Positions 52,195 to 60,594 of a DNA stretch of 64,000 bases are shown piece after piece (position 1 is the stretch's first letter; each line of letters begins with the position of its first letter). Source of the DNA: Gammaproteobacteria bacterium HGW-Gammaproteobacteria-13 (lineage in GTDB: Bacteria > Pseudomonadota > Gammaproteobacteria > Pseudomonadales > Pseudomonadaceae); NCBI GenBank assembly GCA_002840155.1, contig PGZH01000011.1:1-64000 (forward strand), given 5' to 3'. Below the pieces are notes generated by a model that did not search any database, was not told the DNA's origin, and was given only the letters and a program-made list of their open reading frames with translations. A program made the position numbers and the translations under genes.

Positions 52195-53208
52195 TCAGCG
52201 TTTCTTTTTTTCGCTGCTCAGGCGCTTTTCTAAGCGCTCCAACGCTGCCAGCTCTTGGGTGTCCGCTGCCAAGGCTTCGGCGCTGCGGCGGTGTTGGTCG
52301 AACGTATCGTAACGCTCGTGCGCCACCTGCTTCATCTGCTCATGACTGATGCTGCCGGCGGTGCGCAGCAGCGGTTGCTCGTTAAAGGCCATAAAGCTGT
52401 CGATGTACTGCCGCCAGTCAGCAAGTTGCAGATGCTGGCGCTGCTCGGCGCGTAGCTCGGCGAAATCGAGGAACATGCTGACCAGGCGATTGAGCTGGTC
52501 CAGCTCCTCGGCATTCAGGTAGTTCTTGGCCACAACGACATCAGCCTTGCGTACCCGATCGCCCTTGAAGCTGAGCAGGTTCATGTTCGGCGCGTCGGCA
52601 TCGGCACGGCGTACGATCAGCTCGGCGGCGGTGTGGCCGGTAACGGCGAAGAACAGCTTGTTCTGCACTTCGGCAAACAAGCGGGCGGTATCCTGCTCAT
52701 TGGCGCGGTAATCCTCGGCCAGAGTGAAGAGGTCACGTACTTTCTGGTAGAAGCGCTTCTCCGAGGCCCGTATGTCGCGGATGCGCTTGAGCAGCTCATC
52801 GAAGTAGTCCCAGCGGGGCTCCTTCAATCGGGCGTCGTCCATCACAAAGCCCTTCTGCAGGTACTCACCCAAGGTGCGGGTGGCCCATTGACGGAACTGA
52901 GTGCCGCGTGTCGAGCGCACGCGGTAGCCCACGGCAATGATCATCGGCAGGGCGTAGTACGCTAGATTGCGTTTGACTTGGCGCGAGCCCTCAGATTGAA
53001 CTGTCAAGTTTTCCTTGACGGTTGCCTCCTCTACCAGCTCGCCCTCAGCGAGGACGTTCTGCACATGCAAGCTGATGTTCTGCTTGCTGGTCTGGTACAG
53101 CTCGGCCATTTCCAGTTGCGTTAGCCATACTTGGCCATCCAGTACACGCAGTATCAGTTGAGCTTCACCGTCGTCACTGGTGTAAAGAATCAGGTCATTA
53201 GCATCCAT
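52195..53208 (-). CDS. RhuM family protein
   Basis: This 337-residue protein belongs to the RhuM family: ILRVLDGQVWLTQLEMAELY and QTSKQNISLHVQNVLAEGEL near the N-terminus (a helix-turn-helix-like part), then NLAYYALPMIIAVGYRVRSTRG and a Fic-like charged C-terminal half. The N-terminal part is common in genes linked to type I restriction loci and in phages. Function is unknown; it may block or recognise host or phage factors. It lies between the DUF6161-like gene and hsdR. Confidence 0.8.
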   Translation of the reverse strand: MDANDLILYTSDDGEAQLILRVLDGQVWLTQLEMAELYQTSKQNISLHVQNVLAEGELVEEATVKENLTVQSEGSRQVKRNLAYYALPMIIAVGYRVRSTRGTQFRQWATRTLGEYLQKGFVMDDARLKEPRWDYFDELLKRIRDIRASEKRFYQKVRDLFTLAEDYRANEQDTARLFAEVQNKLFFAVTGHTAAELIVRRADADAPNMNLLSFKGDRVRKADVVVAKNYLNAEELDQLNRLVSMFLDFAELRAEQRQHLQLADWRQYIDSFMAFNEQPLLRTAGSISHEQMKQVAHERYDTFDQHRRSAEALAADTQELAALERLEKRLSSEKKKR

Positions 53209-53220
53209 GTTATTGGCCCC

Positions 53221-54444
53221 CTACCTCTTTAGCGTTGAGCGCAGCATTTCAGATGCTCCCGGCATGGTTGGTCCGTGCTCCTGAGCCAGCAAGCCGGTTT
53301 CGCTGCGGCTGAACAAGGCCTGCAAGACAATATCCCGCGATTCCTTGTCGATCTCTGCTTCGTTAGTGAGCGACAAATACAGGTAGGTCAGCTGCTCACG
53401 CTCTTCAGCATCGCGCATCAAGTGGAACGAGCTAAAAGCCAGCCTCGACAGCACCCTCAATAAAAAGGCGTACACACCGGCAATGGAGCCATAGAGAATT
53501 ACGCCCTGGATCGTGTTGAGCTGCACGGGGGTCTCGCGACCTTGTAACCAGGTAACAAAGATTTCTTGAAAATTAATGGCGGCGACGACAACTAACGCGA
53601 CAATAGCCAGCGTCCAAAGCCCACCTTGTATCCCATACCTACGCGCCGATTTAGCCCAGTATTCTGCAGGCTTTTTCAGCTTCAGCTTCTCCTCGTAGGT
53701 TTTCTCAAGGATTAAAACTTTTTCAGTCCACTCGGTTAGTTGCCGTTCAAATGCATTGGACTGCGTTTTTATCTTGCGGCGGCCTAAGGCTTTTTGCACC
53801 CGTACAAGCCTGCTGCTCTCTGCTCTGTTCTGTATGTCCCAGTCTTCAATGCTGGTTTTCAGCTCGTCCACTTCAGCAAACAACATATCTTTGGCTTCAG
53901 CGAACTGTGTTCGTAGATGTCCGAGCGATACTTTTTCGCCATTGCGCCGCTTTGTTATCTGAGAATCTTGGTTGGCAAATTCGTAGGCATACATATAACC
54001 TTTGAAATGCTCGATATTAGAAATACTTTGTACTGAATTTCGAATCGAAAAATCTAAGAAGGCACTGCCCGTAGTTTCACCATGTTCTTTGAGACATTGC
54101 ACAAATGGCTCCACAAATGGATGGCCACTCCAAAGCCAGTCTCGCTGTAATCGCTGAAAATAGCTTTGCTGAACCTGCTGCAGTTGACGGCTTAGATCGT
54201 CGTCAGTCCAAGCGTCTATGTTTTCCTTCCAATCCTTTATCGCATTAACCGCTTGAGCGAACGCTTCACCTGCATGTAGATGCGTATGGTTGGTATTGCT
54301 TCTCTCGGACTGAACGATCTGCTTACGCTCTTTCCAAAAGCTGGCTTCTGCCTCAAAGAAAGCCAGCAAGGAGCGCAAGCTTTGAAAACTCGCGGCATAC
54401 CCGGTGCAGTCGGTCAGCTGAAAACTAATGGTGCGATCCTTCAC
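53221..54444 (-). CDS. DUF6161-like membrane protein in the restriction operon
   Basis: This 407-residue protein starts with GTG at 54444, which overlaps the hsdS stop (GTGA). A long coiled-coil-rich cytoplasmic region (about residues 1-260) precedes two membrane helices (YGIQGGLWTLAIVALVVVAA at about 271 and GVILYGSIAGVYAFLLRVLS at about 313). The conserved tail HLMRDAEEREQLTYLYLSL is of the DUF6161 type (from memory). Function is unknown. Placed inside a type I restriction operon, it could act as a membrane-linked defence accessory. Confidence 0.6.
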   Translation of the reverse strand: MKDRTISFQLTDCTGYAASFQSLRSLLAFFEAEASFWKERKQIVQSERSNTNHTHLHAGEAFAQAVNAIKDWKENIDAWTDDDLSRQLQQVQQSYFQRLQRDWLWSGHPFVEPFVQCLKEHGETTGSAFLDFSIRNSVQSISNIEHFKGYMYAYEFANQDSQITKRRNGEKVSLGHLRTQFAEAKDMLFAEVDELKTSIEDWDIQNRAESSRLVRVQKALGRRKIKTQSNAFERQLTEWTEKVLILEKTYEEKLKLKKPAEYWAKSARRYGIQGGLWTLAIVALVVVAAINFQEIFVTWLQGRETPVQLNTIQGVILYGSIAGVYAFLLRVLSRLAFSSFHLMRDAEEREQLTYLYLSLTNEAEIDKESRDIVLQALFSRSETGLLAQEHGPTMPGASEMLRSTLKR

Positions 54445-55670
54445 ATAGCCTCCTTGGCATCAACAGTAACCCTGCGCTTGCCTGTGAGCAGTTGTTGCAT
54501 CAGGGCTTTTTTCTCTTGTTTCAGGCAATCGAGTTTGGCTTGTAGGATTTGGATTTCGTGGTGTGCAACGGATATCACTTCAGCAACAGCAGCTTGCTCA
54601 TCCAAACATGGTAGTTTGAGTGAAAACCCCGCCAGCGCATCGAAATTTACGGAGTCTCGAACAGAACCTTGGGTACTTGAGCTGATTCGCTGCTTGGCTT
54701 CGTTGGACTCCATCCAAAACATGAAGAAATCACTGTCTAACAGATCTTTATTAATGCTAAAAACGACATACATAGGGCTCAGCAGTCCGACCTCATAGCA
54801 GTCAAGACGAGCAAACGAGCCCACATTGATACGCGAAGGGTTGTAGCCGAACTGGCCGCGCCTGACAATTTTGTAATTTCGGACGTCTTCGCTCGCAACT
54901 CGTTTTGAGAACTGCTCTTCAGGTAATACAAAACCGCTGTGATTAGTGACACTTAGAACCCGTGAAACGGAATTTTTACTGTTGCGTGACTTCTCCTCTT
55001 TTAGCAATGAACCAAGCTTTACCTTCTGCCTCGGCTCGGTGTAATAGGGTAATCGCCTTGTGCCCGTTATTAACTGCTGGATTAGTGCCGCTTTCATTTG
55101 CTGGCTTTTTTCCAGCAGATTTTCGGTAACGACAATGGCTTGGTCCCAAGCAGATATGACTCTGGCAATTTTCTCTTGCTCAGCATATGGCGGGGTTGCA
55201 ATTTTTAGTTTTTTGAAATAAGGAAGTCCGATAGTTTTTATTGTAGAGCCCACAGCTTGTCGCTCAAACTCTGGTTTCATTAGCTGTAGCCAGTTATATA
55301 GAAACCAGCTGTTCATTTTTTCGCCATTGTCACAACGCCAAGCCATAAAGTGCTGGCTAACTGCCATTGGACTAGCTAATACAGCGCTTTTACCAACTCC
55401 TGCATCACGAGAAAGAATCACAGTACCTGCTGGGTGAAGTACTGCCGAAGAGTTTTTGATACCCTCCTCAGATATTTCTTTATCTGTCTTGAAGATAAAT
55501 CCTTTGTCCAGCCGGGAAGAATCGGTAAGTGAAACCCATTTAATTCCCCCATTCCAATAGCTGGATTTTTCTTTGTTAGGCGTATGGCCGCTACCGCGAA
55601 TAGTAAATTTATCTAGATGATCATATTTCCAGCCAGCGGGTAGGTTGCTGCCTTGGACGCTACGCACCAT
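54441..55670 (-). CDS. hsdS: Type I restriction enzyme, HsdS specificity subunit
   Basis: This 409-residue protein has two target-recognition domains, each followed by a helical spacer: AEQEKIARVISAWDQAIV (about residues 162-180) ends the first and EQAAVAEVISVAHHEIQI (about 360) ends the second. The first domain starts GWKYDHLDKFTIRGSGHTPN and the second KVKLGSLLKEEKSRNSKNSV. It recognises a bipartite DNA site and guides HsdM and HsdR. It overlaps hsdM by 11 bases. Its sequence differs from the separate half-size S protein at 57187-57759. Confidence 0.92.
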   Translation of the reverse strand: MVRSVQGSNLPAGWKYDHLDKFTIRGSGHTPNKEKSSYWNGGIKWVSLTDSSRLDKGFIFKTDKEISEEGIKNSSAVLHPAGTVILSRDAGVGKSAVLASPMAVSQHFMAWRCDNGEKMNSWFLYNWLQLMKPEFERQAVGSTIKTIGLPYFKKLKIATPPYAEQEKIARVISAWDQAIVVTENLLEKSQQMKAALIQQLITGTRRLPYYTEPRQKVKLGSLLKEEKSRNSKNSVSRVLSVTNHSGFVLPEEQFSKRVASEDVRNYKIVRRGQFGYNPSRINVGSFARLDCYEVGLLSPMYVVFSINKDLLDSDFFMFWMESNEAKQRISSSTQGSVRDSVNFDALAGFSLKLPCLDEQAAVAEVISVAHHEIQILQAKLDCLKQEKKALMQQLLTGKRRVTVDAKEAM

Positions 55671-57183
55671 AACCTAGCTCCTGTAAGTAACGATCCATCT
55701 GTACTTCTAGCTCTGCAAGCTGCGTCTTGAGCTGCTCGCGCTCAGCTCGCACTGCTAGCAGGTCGATCTCATCTTCGACCTCAAAAGTGTCCACATAGCG
55801 CGGGATATTCAGGTTGTAGTCGTTATCACGGATTTCCTGCAGGCTCGCGCGATAGCTGTATTTATCCGAGTTAATGCGATGACGGTAGGTGACCAGGATA
55901 CTGTTGATCTGCTCATCACCCAGCACGTTCTGGTTTTTGCCGGACTTAAAGTCGCGGCTGGCGTCGATAAACAGCACGTTTTCATCGGTCTTGGCTTTGC
56001 TGAAAACCAAGATCGCGGCGGGGATGCCGGTGCCGTAGAAGAGCTTTTCCGGCAGGCCGATCACGGCATCCAGCAGGTTTTCCTCGATCAACTGTTGGCG
56101 GATCTTGCCTTCGCTGGAACCACGGAACAGCACGCCGTGAGGCACGATCACCGCCATGCGCCCAGTCTTGGCCTTTAGGGTTTCGATCATATGCAGGATA
56201 AAGGCGAAGTCACCCTTGGTTTTCGGCGGGATACCGCGCTTGAAGCGCCCAAACTGATCGTGCTCGGCTTCTTCATGGCCCCATTTATCCAGCGAGAACG
56301 GTGGGTTGGCGGTGACGATATCGAACTTCAGTAGTTGGCCATTCTGGTCGAGCAGCTTGGGGTTGCGCAGGGTGTCGCCCCACTCGATCTTGTGGTTGTC
56401 TTCGCCGTGGAGAAACATGTTCATCTTGGCCAGCGACCAGGTAGAACCGATGGCTTCCTGGCCATAGAGGGCGTATTGCTTGCTATTGTGGTGTTCGCGC
56501 ACTTTGCGCCCGCACTTCATCAGCAACGAGGCCGAGCCGCAGGCCGGGTCGCAGATGGTGTCGCCCGGTTGCGGGTCGAGCAGCTCGGCGATCAGCTCGG
56601 AGACTTCCGGTGGGGTGTAGAACTCGCCGGCCTTCTGCCCGCCGCTGGCGGCGAAGTTCTTGATCAGGTACTCGTAGGCGTTACCGATCACGTCCAGGCT
56701 GCCGACGCGGGATGGCTTGAGGTTGAGTTCGGCCCCGGCGAAGTTTTCCAGCAGGTGCCGCAGGATGGTGTTCTTCTGCTTCTCCTCGCCAAGCTTGTCG
56801 GTGTTGAAGGAGATGTCCTGGAACACGCTCTTGCCGGCATCCTTGAGTTTGGTGCCGTTGGCTTCTTCTAGGGCATGCAGTGCCTGGTCAATACGTTCAC
56901 CGTTGCCTGGCTCATGGCGGCGCTCGTAGAGAGCGTAGAAGCTGGCATCACGTGACAACACGAAACGCTCGTTCTTGAGCATTTCCTCGATCAGCTCCGG
57001 CTCGTCGCCGTATTCCTTCTTGTAGTTGTCGTAGTGGTCCTGCCAGACATCGCTGATGTACTTGAGGAACAGCATGGTGAGGATGAAATCTTTGTAGGTG
57101 TCTGCACTGATGGTGCCACGGAAGGTGTCGCAGGCAGCCCACAGCGCCTTGTTGATGTCGTCCTGGTTTACTTTGTCGTTCAT
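55660..57183 (-). CDS. hsdM: Type I restriction enzyme, HsdM methyltransferase
   Basis: This 507-residue N6-adenine methyltransferase has the HsdM_N helical domain (NKALWAACDTFRGTISADTY and LFLKYISDVW), the SAM motif DTICDPACGSASLLMKCG and the catalytic NPPF (FDIVTANPPFSLDKWGHEE). It methylates the host sites for protection. It starts three bases after the half-size S gene and overlaps hsdS. All motifs are intact. Confidence 0.95.
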   Translation of the reverse strand: MNDKVNQDDINKALWAACDTFRGTISADTYKDFILTMLFLKYISDVWQDHYDNYKKEYGDEPELIEEMLKNERFVLSRDASFYALYERRHEPGNGERIDQALHALEEANGTKLKDAGKSVFQDISFNTDKLGEEKQKNTILRHLLENFAGAELNLKPSRVGSLDVIGNAYEYLIKNFAASGGQKAGEFYTPPEVSELIAELLDPQPGDTICDPACGSASLLMKCGRKVREHHNSKQYALYGQEAIGSTWSLAKMNMFLHGEDNHKIEWGDTLRNPKLLDQNGQLLKFDIVTANPPFSLDKWGHEEAEHDQFGRFKRGIPPKTKGDFAFILHMIETLKAKTGRMAVIVPHGVLFRGSSEGKIRQQLIEENLLDAVIGLPEKLFYGTGIPAAILVFSKAKTDENVLFIDASRDFKSGKNQNVLGDEQINSILVTYRHRINSDKYSYRASLQEIRDNDYNLNIPRYVDTFEVEDEIDLLAVRAEREQLKTQLAELEVQMDRYLQELGYGA

Positions 57184-57186
57184 GGC

Positions 57187-57759
57187 TCAATCCTTAATAA
57201 GGTGCTGGTAAATGCCTTGCAGCATTTGCTCTCTGTTGGTGTGTAGGCGCGCGATCAGTTGATCTTCTTCATCCCAAAGCCGCTGCAAGTCGATCAGCTT
57301 TTGCTGAGTTGCAAGCGGGGGGAGAGGAATCAGCATGTCCTGCAAGGCGCCTTTGCTGATGGCCTGGATGCTGCTGCCGCTGCGCTCAAGGCTGCGTTGG
57401 CTTTGCGGCAAATTGATCATCCAGCACAGGTATTCGGGTAGGACGTTGGTTTTTTTTGCGCTGACAATAAAGAACTGACTCGTCGCGACAACGGGCTCCT
57501 CATCTTTATAAAGGGCAGCCTTGTTGCTGTCGCCACGGGAGATCACAGCGATGTCGCCAGCCTGAAGCAAGGGCGCAGCAGTGCGAGCATCCCAGGTAAT
57601 GGCAATCAGCTTATCGGGCTCAATCGCAGCGCTGTGTCGCAGATCCTTGATCTGCAGCACACGAACATCGCCGGACGGGTCATGCTCCAGCGCACCGCGA
57701 AAGGTGTAGCCGGAGCGAACTTCAGCCAGTTCGCTCAATTTAAGTAATGGGGTTGGCAT
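57187..57759 (-). CDS. Half-size type I specificity (S) protein
   Basis: This 190-residue protein consists of a single target-recognition domain (LLKLSELAEVRSGYTFRGAL, then AGDIAVISRGDSNKAALY) and one helical spacer (PLPPLATQQKLIDLQRLWDE). Complete S subunits have two of each. It lies upstream of hsdM in the same direction with a 3-base gap, so it is transcribed with it. Single-domain S proteins can dimerise and give a functional palindromic specificity; alternatively this is an anti-restriction or regulatory piece. The ATG at 57759 gives the natural domain start, so it is not obviously a truncation. Confidence 0.8.
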   Translation of the reverse strand: MPTPLLKLSELAEVRSGYTFRGALEHDPSGDVRVLQIKDLRHSAAIEPDKLIAITWDARTAAPLLQAGDIAVISRGDSNKAALYKDEEPVVATSQFFIVSAKKTNVLPEYLCWMINLPQSQRSLERSGSSIQAISKGALQDMLIPLPPLATQQKLIDLQRLWDEEDQLIARLHTNREQMLQGIYQHLIKD

Positions 57760-57801
57760 AAATAGCCCTGGGTAAAAGCGCCATCCTTGGCGCAGGGGTG
57801 G

Positions 57802-58083
57802 TTAGGCTTCGCAGAGTTGGTATTGGTTCTGCAACCACTTTGTTTTTTCATCCGTTAAGCCACGCCACGCCGCGTCTCCCTGAAGACGGGTTACCAACAA
57901 GCGGTCATCAGCATCCATTACTGTTTGCAAGTTATCCCGCACCTGAGCCGCACTTTGGCTAGTTGCGATAACCCAGGTGGACTCCAGCGCATGACACCAG
58001 GTGCCATAGGCTTTTATCTCTTCATACAGGGATTGGTAGTCACGCTGCTTACGCAGGTCATAGGTGATTTGGTACAGTTTCAT
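57802..58083 (-). CDS. Cas2-like small protein (SinR family), no CRISPR
   Basis: This 93-residue protein starts MKLYQITYDLRKQRDYQSLY and continues YGTWCHALESTWVIATSQSA with LLVTRLQGDAAWRGL. The beta-strand-Asp pattern (YDL) and the LESTWVI strand resemble the ferredoxin-like fold of Cas2/SinR-type proteins (from memory). No cas1 or repeat array is present anywhere in the window. It lies 42 bases upstream of the half-size S gene in the same direction, so it could be the first gene of the restriction operon. Function unknown; a nuclease or nucleic-acid-binding role is possible. Confidence 0.55.
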   Translation of the reverse strand: MKLYQITYDLRKQRDYQSLYEEIKAYGTWCHALESTWVIATSQSAAQVRDNLQTVMDADDRLLVTRLQGDAAWRGLTDEKTKWLQNQYQLCEA

Positions 58084-58310
58084 AGCTTTAGCTCTCCTAA
58101 CGGGTCAGTTATTGCAATCGCGACAGGTTGCAGCCTGGCGCACCTCATTTTTCCTCTGTACCCAATGTACTGAGGTAGTGGCGGGGTCAATATCGCTCCG
58201 CATCGATCGCGCGTCAACTGTTTTTTTACAGTAGAGCTGCTATTGGTTTTGAATTCTTGGCCTGCTTTGGTTTCCCCTTTAGCTACCTGAATGCTCTCGC
58301 GCCAATAGAA

Positions 58311-58330
58311 AAGGGGCCTTGCGGCCCCTT
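58311..58330 (-). terminator. Rho-independent terminator before the restriction operon
   Basis: AAGGGGCC (58311-58318) and GGCCCCTT (58323-58330) form a strong stem with loop TTGC. On the minus strand it is followed by TTCT and lies just after the stop of the 94-residue gene, so it should end the integrase transcript. The plus-strand side has TTTTTT a few bases later. The 258-base gap 58084-58341 holds no other convincing gene. Confidence 0.75.
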
Positions 58331-58341
58331 GAGTGGTTTTT

Positions 58342-58626
58342 TCAGCTCTGGACAAGCTGCTCGATTTTGTTGATCAGGTAGTCCAGAGGGTTTTGACCTT
58401 CTAGCCGTTTCGCGAAGATCTCATCGCGGTGATAGCTCACCCAGGTATCCAACGCCTGCCGATTGTCTTTCTCGTAACCTGAGCCCAAACGGAAAACCAA
58501 CTCACTACCCTGTGGGTTTTCCAAGTAGTGGCTCAAGGCCGATGCCAGATGCTTTAGATAGCGTTGCTCGCGTACTTCCAAGGACGTACACAGGCTGATG
58601 ACGTTGCCATGTTTGATCAGTTTCAT
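58342..58626 (-). CDS. Small hypothetical protein next to the integrase
   Basis: This 94-residue protein probably starts MKLIKHGNVISLCTSLEVRE at the ATG at 58626; a GTG five codons upstream overlaps the integrase stop. It is mostly helical and charged (RYLKHLASALSHYLENPQGS, DTWVSYHRDEIF). It follows the integrase closely and ends at a terminator. Not recognised; probably a small island gene. Confidence 0.55.
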   Translation of the reverse strand: MKLIKHGNVISLCTSLEVREQRYLKHLASALSHYLENPQGSELVFRLGSGYEKDNRQALDTWVSYHRDEIFAKRLEGQNPLDYLINKIEQLVQS

Positions 58627-58637
58627 CGGTTCGATCC

Positions 58638-59798
58638 TCACCCTTGCAGGTTGGCTTTAATCAGGTTGTCGAAGGCACTGCCGTCCCGGCGCGTAAGGTT
58701 GGGCACATAGCGGGAATAGACACGGAACAGCATCTCGGTTGTTGTGTGCCCCATTTGCCGAGCAATCCACTCTGGGTTTTCGCCCGCAGCAAGCCATAGC
58801 GTCGCGGCGGTATGCCGGCTCTGATACGGGCGGCGTTTACGCAGGCCCAGACTGCGGAGCAGGGGGTACCAAACTCGGTTACTGATATTTCGGTACTCAT
58901 GGGGCGTGCCTTCGCGGGTGCAGAACACGAACTGCTCATTGCCTGTGCGTTTCTGCTGCTCTTTAAGCGCCTCATAAACGGGACCGGACATATCGATCTC
59001 ACGCTGAGAGCCGTCGTTTTTGGTGTAGTCGAGTTTGCCGCCCACCCAGGTTTCTCGGATCAAGATCTGGCGGCGTTCAAAATCGACATATTTCCACTGC
59101 AGGCCGTCAATTTCGGCGGTGCGCATCCCGCTGAAGAAGCGCACCGTAAAGTACGGGCGAAAGTCTTCCCTGACTGCGTTCACGATCTGCAACACCTCTT
59201 GCAGGGTGAAAGGCTCAACATCCGTTTTGGGCACCTTCAGGGATTTGATGCCGAGGAAGGGTGACGTAAACTCGAAACGGTCAGCCGCCTCATTAAGGAT
59301 CATGCGCAATGGCGTCATGATGTGGTTGATTCGCGTCGCTGACAGACTCTGACCTTTCTGCCCGGGGACTTTGCCGAGTGCCGAGCGGAAAGCCAGGATG
59401 TCTGCCTTGGTGATGGCGCTGACCTCCTGCTTGCCGAAATTAGGCAGCAGGTGTTTTTCAAGCGTCAGCCGTACGGTTTTGATATGGCTCTGCCGCCACT
59501 CCATCTGTTTCTCGTCGAACCAGAGTTCGGCGAAGTCCCGAAAGATCGGTACTTTCGAATCCCCACGCCCAGCCTTAAGCCTGCTGATCACCTGAGCTTG
59601 ACTCCCTGACGGGAAATACTCGTTGTAATCAAAGGTGCCAAGGGTGATCTCGGCCTCGATTCGATCAAGGACCTTCTGCAGTTTTTTACGGTTGGCTGCC
59701 GTGTCGGCTAGCGTGGTTTGCTCTCGACACCGCTTGCCCAGATAGCGGAAGTCAAAGAACAGGTTTCCCGTTTCTTTTCGCGCGACGATCTTACCCAT
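58638..59798 (-). CDS. int: Tyrosine integrase of a tRNA-Arg-linked island
   Basis: This 386-residue protein starts MGKIVARKETGNLFFDFRYL at 59798 inside the end of the excisionase-like gene. It has an N-terminal Arm DNA-binding domain (DUF3596-like), a SAM-like core-binding domain and the catalytic domain: FFSGMRTAEIDGLQWKYVD (first Arg), YQSRHTAATLWL (HxxR-like) and QMGHTTTEMLFRVYSRY (His and Tyr). It is about 800 bases from tRNA-Arg(CCG), a usual target of such integrases, and its own att site should be there. All catalytic residues appear present. Confidence 0.88.
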   Translation of the reverse strand: MGKIVARKETGNLFFDFRYLGKRCREQTTLADTAANRKKLQKVLDRIEAEITLGTFDYNEYFPSGSQAQVISRLKAGRGDSKVPIFRDFAELWFDEKQMEWRQSHIKTVRLTLEKHLLPNFGKQEVSAITKADILAFRSALGKVPGQKGQSLSATRINHIMTPLRMILNEAADRFEFTSPFLGIKSLKVPKTDVEPFTLQEVLQIVNAVREDFRPYFTVRFFSGMRTAEIDGLQWKYVDFERRQILIRETWVGGKLDYTKNDGSQREIDMSGPVYEALKEQQKRTGNEQFVFCTREGTPHEYRNISNRVWYPLLRSLGLRKRRPYQSRHTAATLWLAAGENPEWIARQMGHTTTEMLFRVYSRYVPNLTRRDGSAFDNLIKANLQG

Positions 59799-60027
59799 GG
59801 CAAACACCGCCATTGGCCATCGGGATGCCGAAGCCATTGCCGCGTGAAAACTTCACCATGTCGCGCTCGACAGCTTCCCAGATGAAAAGAATTTTCCGAC
59901 CGCCAAAAGGGCGGAAGTAGTGGATGCCTTCCAGCAGCACGGAGTCCTTCAAGCGGTTACGGATGGTCCGTGCGTCGTATTTGATGCGTTGGGACAGCTC
60001 ATCAGTTGTCAGATAAATTTCACTCAT
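59791..60027 (-). CDS. Excisionase-like small protein
   Basis: This 78-residue protein starts MSEIYLTTDELSQRIKYDAR at 60027 after GGAGAGA. It has a short winged-helix pattern (SQRIKYDARTIRNRL, then GIHYFRPFGGRKILFIWEAVE) typical of Xis/AlpA-like factors. It overlaps the integrase start by 8 bases, a typical xis-int arrangement. It probably controls excision and may act on the int operon. Confidence 0.7.
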   Translation of the reverse strand: MSEIYLTTDELSQRIKYDARTIRNRLKDSVLLEGIHYFRPFGGRKILFIWEAVERDMVKFSRGNGFGIPMANGGVCHG

Positions 60028-60038
60028 TTCTCTCTCCA

Positions 60039-60132
60039 GACTCAAATGAATCAAATATGAGCTTATTGGCTCGAATGTGATAATAACGGGTCATTTGAGA
60101 CTTTCAAGCTGTTTTTGACTCAAATTTGAGTC
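60039..60132. promoter_or_regulatory. Cluster of GACTCAAAT-type operators in the divergent promoter
   Basis: The 146-base gap between the excisionase-like gene and the XRE gene holds a perfect palindrome GACTCAAATTTGAGTC (60117-60132) plus partial copies GACTCAAATGAATC (60039-60052) and GTCATTTGAGAC (60091-60102). Several copies of one half-site across a divergent promoter indicate repressor control, most simply by the adjacent XRE protein (inference). Confidence 0.65.
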
Positions 60133-60173
60133 GAATGCAAAATGAGTGACCTACCTGAGCAAGGTCACCCACC

Positions 60174-60413
60174 ATGATTCGCGTGATGTTCAAACAGCAG
60201 TTGGACGAGAAGTCCTTCAGAGAAAAGCGGCGAATCACCCTGCAAGACGTGAGCGATGCCACAGGCATTTCCAGGGCCACGCTGTCGCGCATAGCCAACA
60301 CGCCTGGCTACAACACCTCGACTGATCACATTGATCTGCTCTGTGAGTATCTGGGGTGCGAGTTGGGCGATTTACTGAAGCGAGTAACTGAGTTGCCTGG
60401 AGAGGCTGAGTGA
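60174..60413 (+). CDS. XRE-family transcriptional regulator
   Basis: This 79-residue protein is almost entirely one HTH of the Cro/CI type: REKRRITLQDVSDATGISRA (helices 1-3) and TLSRIANTPGYNTSTDHIDL. The C-terminus is short (LLKRVTELPGEAE). It is divergent from the excisionase-integrase genes and likely represses them through the GACTCAAAT sites. The start is MIRVMFKQQLDEKSFREKRR; an internal Met five codons later is possible. Confidence 0.83.
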   Translation: MIRVMFKQQLDEKSFREKRRITLQDVSDATGISRATLSRIANTPGYNTSTDHIDLLCEYLGCELGDLLKRVTELPGEAE

Positions 60414-60558
60414 CGCCTTGCGCGTCACCGCGCATAAAAGCCATTAGTGTCTACCAGCGCCCTGCAGATAAGGGCAGTGGTCAAAATGGTGTCGCTACAT
60501 TCCGAGTGCCAATTTGGATGGGCACAGAATGGACACATTTTGGACACATGAAAAACAA

Positions 60559-60586
60559 AAGGGCCTAGGTTTTCACCTAAGCCCTT
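60559..60586 (-). terminator. Terminator of the tRNA-Arg gene
   Basis: AAGGGC-C-TAGGT and ACCTA-A-GCCCTT form an 11-base-pair stem with one mismatch and loop TTTC. On the minus strand it is followed by TTGTTTTTC. It lies 9 bases after the tRNA 3' end. The gap 60414-60594 contains no gene. Confidence 0.8.
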
Positions 60587-60594
60587 GTTTTATA

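Noticed and set aside
57802..58083. CRISPR-Cas locus suggested by the Cas2-like protein
   Set aside because: No direct-repeat array and no cas1 or effector gene can be seen in the window.
58080..58355. 91-codon minus-strand frame between the integrase module and the Cas2-like gene
   Set aside because: It runs through a strong terminator, has mixed composition and no ribosome site.
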